Counted from the first letter of the stretch, positions 43,934 through 53,076 are shown. The stretch is 64,000 nucleotides of DNA from an uncultured Eubacteriales bacterium (GCA_949840345.1 CATKWX010000001.1:1-64000), one strand, 5' to 3'. Notes: a model not told the origin generated them from the letters alone. Numbers and translations: made by a program.

Positions 43934-46900
43934 CTATCTTCCTGCTCTTAACTTATATTTACTTATCCAGAATCCTGGTAATTCTACTTTTTCAGTTGTT
44001 CCATTTGAATTTGCTTTCTCCCAAGTAAAGCTTTCTGGTATTTTAGCTCCTGGATCTGGAATAACCTTATCTACAGAAATGAGATCTATTTTTGTTTTTT
44101 CATTTGAAGAATTTGTTATATATTGATATCTCGGTATCCATACATAATAATTAGTGTTTCCAGTTGTTTCATCTATTGTTACTATGTTTGCCCATTTTTG
44201 ACTCGCATAGTCATACCATACTCCATTAATTCCACTAAGATTAATTTGTCCTTGTTTTAAGGTTCTATCTGAATTTATTACTGCATCAGAATTTAGTAAC
44301 CCTGCCACTCTTTGCTTATTTTCATTTCCTGCATCATCATAAGTTACTATATATGTCATATCTACATTAAATCCTGTTAAATCTGGCTGAGGTAATTTTT
44401 GTACTTCTACTTCTTTTGCTATTCCCGCAACCATTCCATTTGTTGCATTCCATTGTTTTACTAATACAGAATATTTGCCATTATTTGCTATATTAAATGT
44501 TACTTCTCCTGAAGCCAAGATAGCTTTGCTGTCTATTACTTTTCCATCTTTTATTAAATATGCTATAAAGTTTAGTTCATCACTTGTTGATATTATGTTA
44601 CTTACTCGTATTTTATTTGTGCCCACTGTAATTGTTGCATCTAATCTACAAGTTTTATCGTCTCTTAACTTATATTTTGCCATCCAAAATCCACTTAGAG
44701 GAATTTTTTGAATTGTTCCATCCTCTAATGTTTTTTCCCATGTAAACGCATCTGGTATAGCATATCCTGCATCTGCAATAGCTTGACTTACTGGTATAAA
44801 TTTTACCTTTGTTGTTTCATGTTCTGTATCTAGAGCATATTCATATCTTGGTATCCATACAAAATAACTTTCTAATCCATTTTCTCTTACGACTATATTA
44901 GCCCACTTTTGATTATCATAATCATACCAATCTTCTGGTGGATTTTCTCCTATTGGTTTAGAACTTTCTTCTGAACCTAGTAGATCATTATATGTTACAT
45001 AGTATGTTAAATTATTATTAAATCCTGTTAAATCTGGCTCATTTGCTTCTGCTTTTTCTGCTACTGTAACTTGTTTTGTAATTCCCATTATATGATTTTT
45101 TGAACTATCTTTTACTATTATATTTACAGTATAGTTTCCTACAGGTACATTAGTAAATGTATAATTTCCTGTTATTGATACTGGATTTGCTCCTACTGCG
45201 TATGTATTTCCTGTTTTAGCAATTCTTTGTCCCTGCTCGTTTATTAAATATGCTTCGTAACTATATTGTGCTCCTATTTTTTCTACAACATTTTTAATAT
45301 ATATTACTCCGCTTCCACCAGATATTTCAGGTTTATACTCGTTTTCTTGTCTTAGTTTATATTTACTTATCCAGAATCCCTTTAATTGTACAGTTTCTGT
45401 TGTTCCATCTTCATTTGTCTTCTCCCAAGTAAAGCTTTCTGGTATTTTGCTTCCTGGGTCAGGTGTTTCTTTTGTAACTGGTATAAATTCTGCCTTTACT
45501 GTTTCTTCTGAAGAATTTACTACATATTGATATCTTGGTATCCATACATAATAGTTCTCACTACCATTTTCTCTTACAACTATGTTTGCCCACTCTGAAG
45601 AAGCATAATCATACCAATTATCTGGTGCATTTTCACCTATTGGTATAGTACTATCCTCATTTCCATTCTCATCATATGTTACATAGAACGTTGTAGATTT
45701 ATTAAATCCAGTTAAATCAACATCTATATTTACTAAAGTAACTTGTGTTGAATATCCTGCTATCATTTTTCCACTTGCGTTTTTTGCAACAATATTTACT
45801 GCATACGTTCCACCGGCTTCTAATCCTTTAAACGAACATTCTCCATTTGCAGACGTTTCAGCTTTAAGTATTTTACCTTCTGTGCTTATTAAACTTATTT
45901 CATACGAAGTTACACCATCTACTTTTGACACTACATTTCCTACTTTTAGGCTAGTTCCACTTCCTGCAACTGTTGCACTTAAATTATATATAGCATCTCC
46001 TCTTAATTTGTATTTTGCTATCCAAAATCCACTTAAAGGTACTTTTTCATCTGTTCCGTCTTCTGCTGTCTTTTCCCAAGTAAAAGCTTCTGGTATAGTA
46101 TACCCTACATCTGCTGTAACTTTATCTTTTTCTATAAATTGAATATTTGTCTTTTCATGTGTTGTATTTAGTGAATATTCATATTTTGGTATCCATACAT
46201 AATAATTTTCTAAACCATTTTCCCTTACAACAACATTTGCCCATTGCTGATTATCATAATCATACCAATTACTTGGTGGATTTTCTCCTATTGGTATTGA
46301 GCTATCTTCATTTCCTTCTTCATCATATGCCACATAATAAGTTAAAGCTTTATTAAACTCACTTATATCCGGCTCATTTACTTTTGCTCTTTCAATTACA
46401 GATACTTCATTTGCTATTGATTGTATATAGTTTCCCTCTTTATCTTTTACTATTATATTTACTGCATATGTTCCTACTGGAACATTTCTAAATGTATAGT
46501 TTCCTTCTAAATTTATTGGCTCTGTTCCTTCTATATATTCTCCTGCACTTTCGCTATATACAATTCTTTTTCCGTTTTGTATTAGATACATTTCATATGT
46601 ATAATCTGCATTTTGCACAACATTTTTTACTCTAATTACTCCGCCTCCACCAGATATATCTGGTATATTTTCTGTTGTTGATCTTAATTTATATTTGCTT
46701 ATCCAAAATCCCTTTAACTGTATTTTATCTGATTCGTTTTCTGGGTCTTCCCATGTAAAGGCTTCTGGAAGTTTATACTCTGAATCATTTAAGTTCACTG
46801 TTTTATTAGGATTTTCTGGATCTGTCCAAATATTTTCTAAATCAACAAACTTTACATCTACTGTTTCGCTTCCGTCGTCGTTTAGTTTATACATATATCT

Positions 46901-48152
46901 TGGTATCCATACAAAGTAACTTTCATTTCCGCCATCTCTTACAACAATATTAGCCCATTGTTGATTTTCATAACTATACCAATTAGCTGGAGCTTTTTCC
47001 CCTATTGGAATTGAGCTTTTCTCATTTCCATTTTCATCATATGTTACATAGAATGTTGTATTTTTATTAAATTTGCTTATATCTGGTCTTCCATCACCAT
47101 AACTCATCTTATATCTTCTTATATTTCCTATATTATCTACTATATAAAAAGTATATTGTGTTTCTTCTGAACTTATTTCTGCAGTATTTCTATCTAATAC
47201 ATTCCCATTTTTATCAAAAACATATTTTATTCCATTTTCTGAATATTTATCTTTTATAATTATACTTTCTGTTGTTGTTATATGTTTTCCTACTATTGGT
47301 ATTTTTTTATTTGTATTTATTATTTTTATTACTTGCCTATTTTCTATACAAGTTTCTTCATTTAAAAGCCTAGTTTCATTTGTAGTAGAATATTGCGCTT
47401 CAAGCTTTTCTATTGCTGTTATTTCACTATTAGTTATTGTGCTAACTTTTTCATTTGATATTAATCCTTGCAAATTTTCTTCTGCTTGCATTTCTGTATT
47501 TTTGCTTTCTACTTCTGCTAAACTTGTAAATTCCTTCTTGCCTATCCATATTCCGTCAAATCCTAAATCTAAATAATTTGCTCCATATTTTTCTAAATTA
47601 AAACAGCTCTCTGTTGTCCAACTATATTCTAGTATACTTGTTCCCTTTAAATATCTTATTTCTGAATCTAGATATGCAAATCTTGGTATCCAAGTAAAAA
47701 TTGAACCTAAAATTTGCGGGTCGTCGGGGAGTCCGACCCCTACATTATTTGAAGCTAACTGCTTATCTGTTATACCACGTTGCAATTCGGATTTATAGTA
47801 TCCATCACTTAACATTACCGTCGCAAAATTACCATTAGAGTAATTATACCACTCTGGATCACTCGCTGTAGTTATTACCCAGTTTGTTCCATTCCACTTT
47901 ATAGGAATCATTCCGAGCGCCTACTGTTGGTGGATTTACTTCTGTTGTGCTTGCAATTTTGCTTATATCTATATTTTCTCCATTTATAACTAACAAGTTT
48001 CCTTCACTTGCTAATTTTGCAATTTTAGCTCTTTTTTGGATATTTAATATTAGAATAACAAATATAACTGCTAAAAATATAACTAAGCCTAGACGCCTTA
48101 ATTTATATTTAGTTTGACTTCTTCTGTTTTTCTTTCCTTTATTATTTTTCAT
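43934..48152 (-). CDS. Giant repetitive surface protein, read through a +1 frameshift
   Basis: The start is the ATG of MKNNKGKKNRRSQ, behind AAAGGAG. A basic N-terminus, one membrane segment (about residues 20-40), then five long repeats and a degenerate first unit. Each repeat has DENGNEDSSIPIGE, NWYDYDNQQWANVVVREN, YYVWIPRYEY, a FTWEK block and GFWISKYKLR. Ig-like domains (YTFTNVPVGNYTVNIIVKD) separate them. At 47913-47915 the 0 frame reads VGA-CGG and stops 18 codons on; skipping the C gives VGAGMIPIKWNGTNW and 1405 residues in total. A dispersed repeat is embedded in frame at 47717-47744. Confidence 0.85.
47717..47744. repeat. Variable-hairpin repeat inside the surface-protein gene
   Basis: GGGTCGTCG and CCGACCC pair and CTACA follows, as in the intergenic copies near 13155 and 33606. 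Here it encodes GVGLPDDP in the protein. Confidence 0.75.
47913..47915 (-). other. CGG +1 frameshift site in the surface protein
   Basis: The coding strand reads GCT CGG AAT in frame 0; skipping the C gives GCT-GGA-ATG (Ala-Gly-Met), the same seven bases CGGAATG as in the M23 and transketolase sites. Confidence 0.8.
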
Positions 48153-48420
48153 GGATTTCTCCTTTATTATTTTAGCCAATTTCTATGTTAATAATATTTT
48201 GTTTAATGTTGTATGTGGGCGATTAAAATCGCCCCTACAACATTATTTTAATACATCACTTTTGAATTATATTTCTATAATTCTACTTGCACTGTATTAA
48301 TGTTTTTTATTTTACCAATTAAGGAAGGAATTATGCTTCTTTTATATGTAATACTCGGTAACCTCCGTAAAGAATTACCCCTCTGATTTAAAATATATTA
48401 TATATATTTTGCCATATAAA
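48153..48420. other. Gap between surface-protein gene and template repeat
   Basis: This stretch contains one variable-hairpin repeat (GGGCGATT/AATCGCCC with CTACA at 48216-48239) and otherwise AT-rich sequence. Part of it is likely in the template-repeat transcript of the retroelement. No gene is seen. Confidence 0.5.
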
Positions 48421-48559
48421 AGTCCGACACCGACAACCACCGCAGCACGACCATAGTTAGTATTGCTGACATTGTTGTTGTTGTACGAAAACGCACCATT
48501 GTTACCGCGTTTGAAACCGTTACTAGCAGCGCTCAACCAATTAGCGTTCCTACTGCCAT
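48421..48559 (-). repeat. DGR template repeat (TR)
   Basis: This 139-base non-coding copy matches the 3' end of the target gene (48625-48763) except at 13 positions. In coding orientation all 13 are A in this copy and C, G or T in the gene. It is rich in AAC/AAT codons (a run of four Asn codons), typical of DGR templates. It lies just downstream of the target gene. The A-poor end with GGTCGTGCTGCGGTGG is identical in both copies and fits the initiation-of-homing region. Confidence 0.93.
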
Positions 48560-48620
48560 AGCATAATCCCTATGTTTAATTTTTTCGCCCCAACATCAAA
48601 GGGCAGGGGTCAGAACCACA

Positions 48621-49334
48621 TTAAAGTCCGACACCGACAACCACCGCAGCACGACCATAGCCAGCACTGCTGACACCGTAGTTGTAGTACGAAAACGCAC
48701 CAGTGCTACCGCGTAAGAAACCGTTACTAGCAGCGCTCAACCAATTAGCGTGCCTACTGCCATGCCAGTTTCTTGTTTCTGTAGTTGCATCTCCTGCTAA
48801 TGCTGAAGATGGATCTGTTGTATATCTATTCATATATCTTGAAGCTACAGTTTTATTATAAAAATCTGAAGCTCCTCCTGCTGTCCACTCATACATCTTA
48901 TTATCAACTTTCATATCGTAATATCCCATTTCATAAACTCCATACTTGTTTCCTGTTGTACTAGCTTGTACACCATTTCCAGTTGTTGCTCCTGCATCCA
49001 TATATCTAGCTTCTTTTGTTGCTCCTTGCTTTCCATAATCTGACGCACCTAATAACAATACTGCACCATACTCAGTATTTTTTTGTAAGTGTACATCTAT
49101 ATTGTTTGATGCTCCTTTGGGAAGTAAAGTACTTGTATTTATTTCTTCACTTAAACCTAAACCTTGACCAGAACCTTCCATTTGTCTTATTCCTGGCATC
49201 CAAGTATTAAAATCTTGAGTTAAAGCTGTTCCTGTTCCAATACTTTGGTAAGCTGCTTGTACATTAAGTGTTGGTAACAATACTAGTAAAAATGCTATTG
49301 CTAATATTATTGCTATTTTTCTGTTTGTTTTCAT
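48621..49334 (-). CDS. DGR target protein, secreted, C-type-lectin-like
   Basis: The 237-residue protein has a signal peptide (about 1-27, ending VQAAYQ), a domain with FNTWMPGIRQMEGSGQGLGL and YEMGYYDMKVDNKMYEWTAGG, and a C-terminal variable region from about residue 191 (GSRHANWLSAASNGFLRGS to GRAAVVVGVGL) that fits the C-lectin/FGE-type fold of DGR targets. Compared with the template, ten residues differ: N to H, K to L, N to S, N to T, N to Y twice, N to G twice, N to S and T to A. It is probably a surface or secreted receptor with a diversified binding face. Confidence 0.9.
   Translation of the reverse strand: MKTNRKIAIILAIAFLLVLLPTLNVQAAYQSIGTGTALTQDFNTWMPGIRQMEGSGQGLGLSEEINTSTLLPKGASNNIDVHLQKNTEYGAVLLLGASDYGKQGATKEARYMDAGATTGNGVQASTTGNKYGVYEMGYYDMKVDNKMYEWTAGGASDFYNKTVASRYMNRYTTDPSSALAGDATTETRNWHGSRHANWLSAASNGFLRGSTGAFSYYNYGVSSAGYGRAAVVVGVGL
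48625..48763 (-). repeat. DGR variable region (VR)
   Basis: The last 139 bases of the target gene before its final stop, matching the template repeat 204 bases away. The 13 differences fall in ten codons, none at C, G or T positions of the template. Confidence 0.93.
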
Positions 49335-49506
49335 TTGTTATCATTTCCTTTCTTTTTCTTATACATAATTTTTCTTTTTTCGTCATTATTTTATAAGATT
49401 AATTTTTCCTTTTCAATATTTTTAAGGAAATTTGTGAAAGTTTTTAAACGTATACCTACTAGGTTTATAGCCATTTTTACCATTTTTTTCCTGCTTACTA
49501 TTTGAA

Positions 49507-49530
49507 GGGCACACCATCGGTATGCCCTAC
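49507..49530. repeat. Variable-hairpin repeat ending CCCTAC
   Basis: GGGCACACCATCGGTATGCCC is an imperfect palindrome followed by TAC, in the gap between the target and reverse transcriptase genes. Confidence 0.55.
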
Positions 49531-49544
49531 GTCATTTACAATAT

Positions 49545-50585
49545 TCATTCCTCATATAGCCAATTACATTTTCTTCTCATATGTTTTCTTAAATAATATG
49601 TATCTGCATTCTTTGCGTGTCCCTCCCAAGATGCAAGCCTTGTAAATGTTTCTTTTAAATCTAAATTATTTTGTTCGTATAACTCGTTCCACTTTTTTAC
49701 CTTTTTATACATTTTCTTTCTATTTTCTTTTTTTAAAAGTAAATGTGTTGCAAATATTTTATATCCACAAAAGTTTATCCCTTGCTTTGCTTTAAAGTAG
49801 TTAGTCTTTTGATTTAATTCTAATTTTAAATTTTCTCTTAAAAATATTCTTATCTTTTCTAAAATCTCCCTACATTCTTCTTTCGAATTTAGAATAATAG
49901 CAAAATCGTCCATATATCGCACATAATACTTTATTTTTAAATTCTCTTTAATGTAGTGATCTAATACATTTAAATAAATATTTGCAAAATACTGCGAGGT
50001 ATAATTTCCAATTGGTATACCAACCGGAGATTCGTCGCTATATATTAATAATTTAGTATGCTCCAAAAAATACTTATCTTTTACGTATCTACTTATTATC
50101 TTATATAAAATTTCCTTATCTATATTATAAAAAAATTTAGCTATATCGCATTTTAAAAAGTAAAATTCAGGAGTTATCATACTCATATTATATGAATATC
50201 TTTTTAGTTTATTTACAGCTTGATGTACTCCTCTTGTAGGGATACAAGCATATGTATCTTCTATAAATTTAGGCAAAAATATAGGCTTTATAAATTCTTC
50301 TACATACCATTGTTGCACAACTCTATCTCTAAACGGCAAAGCTTTTATTTCTCTTTGCTTTGGTTCATATATAGTAAATGAGCGATACTTGCTTGTTCTG
50401 TACCTTCTGTAGTATAAATCCTTTAGTACATTTGTTATATTACTTGCTAAATCCATTTCATATATTATAACTTCTTTATTATAATGCTTATCTTGAGCTG
50501 CACGATTATACGCATCTAACATATTTTTAAATTTTAATTTTGGATAAAATATATTATCTAGTCGCTTTGGCACGATTTTATCCAA
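49545..50585 (-). CDS. DGR reverse transcriptase
   Basis: The 346-residue protein has LPFRDRVVQQW, FYFLKCDIAKFFYNID with the first catalytic aspartate, GIPIGNYTSQYFANIYLN carrying the S-Q pair typical of DGR enzymes, the YVRYMDDF active site, and LNQKTNYFKAKQGINFCGYK. The frame opens at TTG (50585-50583) only a base after GGAGG; a GTG at 50573-50571 has better spacing and may be the true start. The start lies inside the frameshifted tail of avd, so translation of the two is probably coupled. Confidence 0.94.
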   Translation of the reverse strand: MDKIVPKRLDNIFYPKLKFKNMLDAYNRAAQDKHYNKEVIIYEMDLASNITNVLKDLYYRRYRTSKYRSFTIYEPKQREIKALPFRDRVVQQWYVEEFIKPIFLPKFIEDTYACIPTRGVHQAVNKLKRYSYNMSMITPEFYFLKCDIAKFFYNIDKEILYKIISRYVKDKYFLEHTKLLIYSDESPVGIPIGNYTSQYFANIYLNVLDHYIKENLKIKYYVRYMDDFAIILNSKEECREILEKIRIFLRENLKLELNQKTNYFKAKQGINFCGYKIFATHLLLKKENRKKMYKKVKKWNELYEQNNLDLKETFTRLASWEGHAKNADTYYLRKHMRRKCNWLYEE

Positions 50586-50918
50586 CCTCCTATTAACTTT
50601 CCAATTTCGCTAATATTTTCATTCCAAGTCATATAATTTTTTCCGAGTTATATATTGAAAGTTATATGATATTTTAACTAGACTTTTTAATACTACTAAA
50701 TCTACATCAATTTCCCTTAGATATTTTAGTTTATTCTCGTTTGAATATTCCTTCCAAGCAAACACTACATTTCTTAAACTTCTATATAATATCTGTTTTA
50801 TATCTGTACATAAATCGAATTTCTCACATTTAGGATATTTATTTAGTAGATTTTTTGAATAGTATATTAACATTGTTATTTTCTCATAAGTAATTAATCT
50901 ATTATCTTTCTTTGGCAT
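50558..50918 (-). CDS. avd: DGR accessory protein Avd, read through a +1 frameshift
   Basis: Avd is a small helical-bundle protein that binds the template RNA and reverse transcriptase. The frame from ATG 50918 reads ITYEKITMLIYYSKNLLNKY and LRNVVFAWKEY, then 0-frame TGA ends it at 99 residues. At 50643-50645 the codon is CGG. Skipping the C gives ITGKNYMTWNEN-ISEIGKLIGGWIKS, which matches the typical Avd C-terminus, and stops at TAG 50560-50558 for 119 residues. The tail GGWIKS overlaps the start and ribosome site of the reverse transcriptase gene. Confidence 0.87.
50643..50645 (-). other. CGG +1 frameshift site in avd
   Basis: The coding strand reads ACT CGG AAA AAA in frame 0; skipping the C gives ACT-GGA-AAA-AAT. 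The 0 frame ends eight codons later with TGA. Confidence 0.82.
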
Positions 50919-50945
50919 ATTTACCTCTTATTCTTTAGTATATTT

Positions 50946-51341
50946 TTAATAATTACAAATTTGTTTTATTTTGTTACTTGCATTTTGAAGTATTTCAAAT
51001 GCTTGCTTGTAGGTAATATTATCAAAATCTAAATTTGATAAATTTGTAATTAATTTATTTAAATCATTGTTTTTTAAATCAACATTAACTTGGCTTTTTT
51101 CAATTAATTCGTAATTTATATTCCCTATATCAAATATTTTTTTATAATAATCTATTCTAGATACTGGGAATCCACATTTTTTAGTTGTCTCATTCAAATT
51201 TGTCAGTTTAAAACCTATTGTATTCGAAAGAAATTGTGCATCTTCATCTATTGCAATATAAAAAATTCCACTTTTAAATAGATATACTTTTTCGTTATCT
51301 TTTTCTTTTAAAGATTTGTACTGATTAAATAATTTACTCAT
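50946..51341 (-). CDS. MutS-domain-I-like DGR accessory protein
   Basis: The start is the ATG of MSKLFNQYKSLKEKD. Residues QYKSLKEKDNEKVYLFKSG and FYIAIDEDAQFLSNTIGFKL match the layout of the mismatch-recognition domain I of MutS (a Q-Y-x-x-L-K opening, then F-x-x-G-x-F-Y and a D-A pair), followed by CGFPVSRIDYYKKIF. The rest of MutS is absent. MutS-like proteins are, as I recall, reported as DGR accessories. It may help recognise mismatches in the template-cDNA hybrid, which is inference. Confidence 0.68.
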   Translation of the reverse strand: MSKLFNQYKSLKEKDNEKVYLFKSGIFYIAIDEDAQFLSNTIGFKLTNLNETTKKCGFPVSRIDYYKKIFDIGNINYELIEKSQVNVDLKNNDLNKLITNLSNLDFDNITYKQAFEILQNASNKIKQICNY

Positions 51342-51427
51342 AAAAACCCCCATTCAAACATTTTTTTCTATTAAATATTTATTACATAGAAAAAAATATC
51401 TTTTTCATTAGTATATTAATAAGACCT

Positions 51428-51508
51428 CTATATGTTGAAATTGCTAGTAGCTGTACGCCCACTGTGCTTTCTGTTGCTAAAATTCCCTTTTTCTGCTCTA
51501 GGACTCAT
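51428..51508 (-). CDS. Possible 26-residue peptide
   Basis: A short frame starts MSPRAEKGNFSNRKHSG and ends SNFNI before TAG. It is basic, has no clear ribosome site and lies in the 389-base gap upstream of the DGR. The rest of the gap is AT-rich. Low confidence; it may simply be a leader or an untranslated conserved sequence. Confidence 0.25.
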   Translation of the reverse strand: MSPRAEKGNFSNRKHSGRTATSNFNI

Positions 51509-51567
51509 TCTTGCGAATAGTTCTTAAACTAATTTGTATTATTTATATATCATATTTCGACATATTA

Positions 51568-51621
51568 CAAGAAAAACCGTATTACAAAATTCGACTTTAT
51601 TCGAAACTGTAATACGGTTTT
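51568..51621 (-). terminator. Intrinsic terminator after dinD
   Basis: AAAACCGTATTACA and TGTAATACGGTTTT pair around a loop with TTCGAC, resembling the hairpin at 43887-43933. Confidence 0.65.
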
Positions 51622-51627
51622 ATTCTA

Positions 51628-51649
51628 CTTTTCGATTCCACTTTGTTTT
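51628..51649. repeat. 22-base direct repeat, left copy
   Basis: CTTTTCGATTCCACTTTGTT and TT is repeated at 53198-53219. Together they bracket dinD and the Rpn fragment. The core TTCGATTCCACTT equals part of the tRNA-Phe 3' half. Confidence 0.6.
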
Positions 51650-51654
51650 CTTCA

Positions 51655-51712
51655 AGAACAAAAGTGGCTTCGCCATTTCGGACGAGCTTTTGCAAAGCCC
51701 CTACGATTTGCT
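51655..51712. repeat. Fragment of TGGCTTCGCCA-type and CCCCTAC-type repeats
   Basis: AACAAAAGTGGCTTCGCCA is the start of the repeat at 37405, followed by CGGACGAGC and a short pairing ending GCCCCTAC. Confidence 0.5.
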
Positions 51713-51730
51713 TTAAGTGTGTCTTAAATT

Positions 51731-52571
51731 TCATATTTGCTTCTTCAAACTTTTTTTATTTTCTTTTTCTAATTGTTTTAAACTCTTTTTAGGCGTAGGC
51801 AATTCTTCTGGCATAGTTCCGCCCTGCTTGTTTAATTGCTTTTCTAACTATTTTTCCAATTTCATTATGAGTATCACAAGCTTTATTTTCATTATCAACT
51901 TTATCTCTTTTTAATCTTGATTCTGTTTGTGTTATACGAAATAAATTAGCTGCAAGTTCTTCACTTCCCATATTGTCTAAAATATCTTCTCTATACCTTA
52001 ATCCCTTTCTTCTAGCAATGTCATCAGCTGTTTCTCCATTGTATAAACCCTTATACCCAGCATTATGAAATTTATCAAAATTTTTAACACCCGCATTTTT
52101 AGCTGTTTTATTGAGTGAATAATTGCCTTTTCTAGTTAAATCTCTTTGGTAAAATCTTTTTTCATCTTCAGTTAATGAAGTATATTCTTTTTCACTAATT
52201 TCTTGTTTTCTAGTTTGAATTGCAAAATATGTTTGTGCAAGAGCAATTACTTTTTTTCTAGTATCTCCATTTTGTGCTATTAAATAACAAGCATAACGTG
52301 TTAATTTATAATCTTTTTGCTTTCTTTCTGCTCCTGAACCTATTTGCACCATTTTGTCGACATCGACAAAATGGTCAAAAACATTAATATCACTATTTTT
52401 GCAAGATTCTTTTGCTTTGTTTATTACATTTTCAAATTTTCGCCATTCCTTATAAGTTAAAACTGATTTTAATTCTCTTGCATACCAAAATTCAATTCCA
52501 TTTTCATCAATGTGTTTTATATCTTCAAAAGTTCTATTTGCATAATTTAAATCTTTTTGCAATTTATTCAT
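51731..52571 (-). CDS. dinD: DNA-damage-inducible protein D, read through a +1 frameshift
   Basis: The 0-frame product of 260 residues matches DinD (HIDENGIEFWYARELKSVL, KYGG-type region DYKLTRYACYLIAQNGD, and ITQTESRLKRDKVDNENKA). At 51819-51821 the frame reads KQAG-CGG and then a non-family tail. Skipping the C gives KQAGGTMPEELPTPKKSLKQ, the conserved C-terminus of the family, stopping at TGA 51733-51731 for 279 residues. Such proteins are SOS-induced in E. coli; their function is poorly known. I see no clear LexA box upstream. Confidence 0.86.
51819..51821 (-). other. CGG +1 frameshift site in dinD
   Basis: The coding strand reads GGG CGG AAC in frame 0; skipping the C gives GGG-GGA-ACT (Gly-Gly-Thr), restoring the GGTMPE motif. 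Confidence 0.82.
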
Positions 52572-52650
52572 TAATTATCAGCTCCATTTCTATATTATTA
52601 TTTTTGGACAGACTTGTCTCTTGCTTTAAGTATGTCTTAAATTCTATTTA

Positions 52651-52833
52651 TTATATATTTGCTGCAATTTTTTCTATTTCCTCTAACTGTATATTTATTC
52701 CTATAAATTCTGTTACAAATTTCTTTAATTCTGTTTCATCGTCTAACAAATCTTTAAATAATTTATCGTGTGGATTTTCTATTTCGTATTTTCCTAATGG
52801 CTCCATTATTTCTATTGGTAATACTTTGCCCAT
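52651..52833 (-). pseudogene. Truncated Rpn/PD-(D/E)XK nuclease-like fragment
   Basis: The 60-residue frame starts behind AGGAGG and reads MGKVLPIEIMEPLGKYEI then ENPHDKLFKDLLDDE and LKKFVTEFI. The H-D-K-x-F-K-x-L start is typical of the N-terminus of Rpn/transposase-31 nucleases, which are about 300 residues. The catalytic part is missing, so it is probably a remnant. Confidence 0.5.
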
Positions 52834-52948
52834 ATTGTACCTCCTATTTCTTCATACTGACAAAATAATACACAGACCTCGTATTGTCATTTTGTATTAT
52901 AATTATATATGGTAATTGCTATTTTATCAATATATGTGTTCGAGTTTG

Positions 52949-52997
52949 TGGAAATTTTTATTACCGAATGGTAATTTATTTGAATTAAAATTTATTA
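52949..52997. repeat. Third copy of the GGAAATTTTTATTAC repeat
   Basis: GGAAATTTTTATTACCGAAT and the following GGTAAT, TTTGAATTAAAATTTATT match the blocks that flank the toxin-antitoxin genes. Confidence 0.45.
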
Positions 52998-53076
52998 TTA
53001 TCTTAGCATTATTTTTCTATTAATGCAAACACTTTTCATCGACTTTTTTAGACATTTATTTTGTGCTAAATAAATA

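Larger units (their letters stand above)
48421..51341 (-). mobile_element. Complete diversity-generating retroelement
   Basis: The order in transcription direction is: MutS-like accessory gene, avd, reverse transcriptase, secreted target gene with variable region, template repeat. The template is copied into cDNA with adenine-directed errors and written into the variable region of the target. All known components are present, the template/variable differences are adenine-specific, and avd needs a +1 shift at CGG for its normal end. Confidence 0.92.

Noticed and set aside
43934-48152. The five protein repeats of the surface protein as a second set of DGR variable regions
   Set aside because: Differences between units are spread over all bases and the units are only moderately similar; none matches the template repeat.
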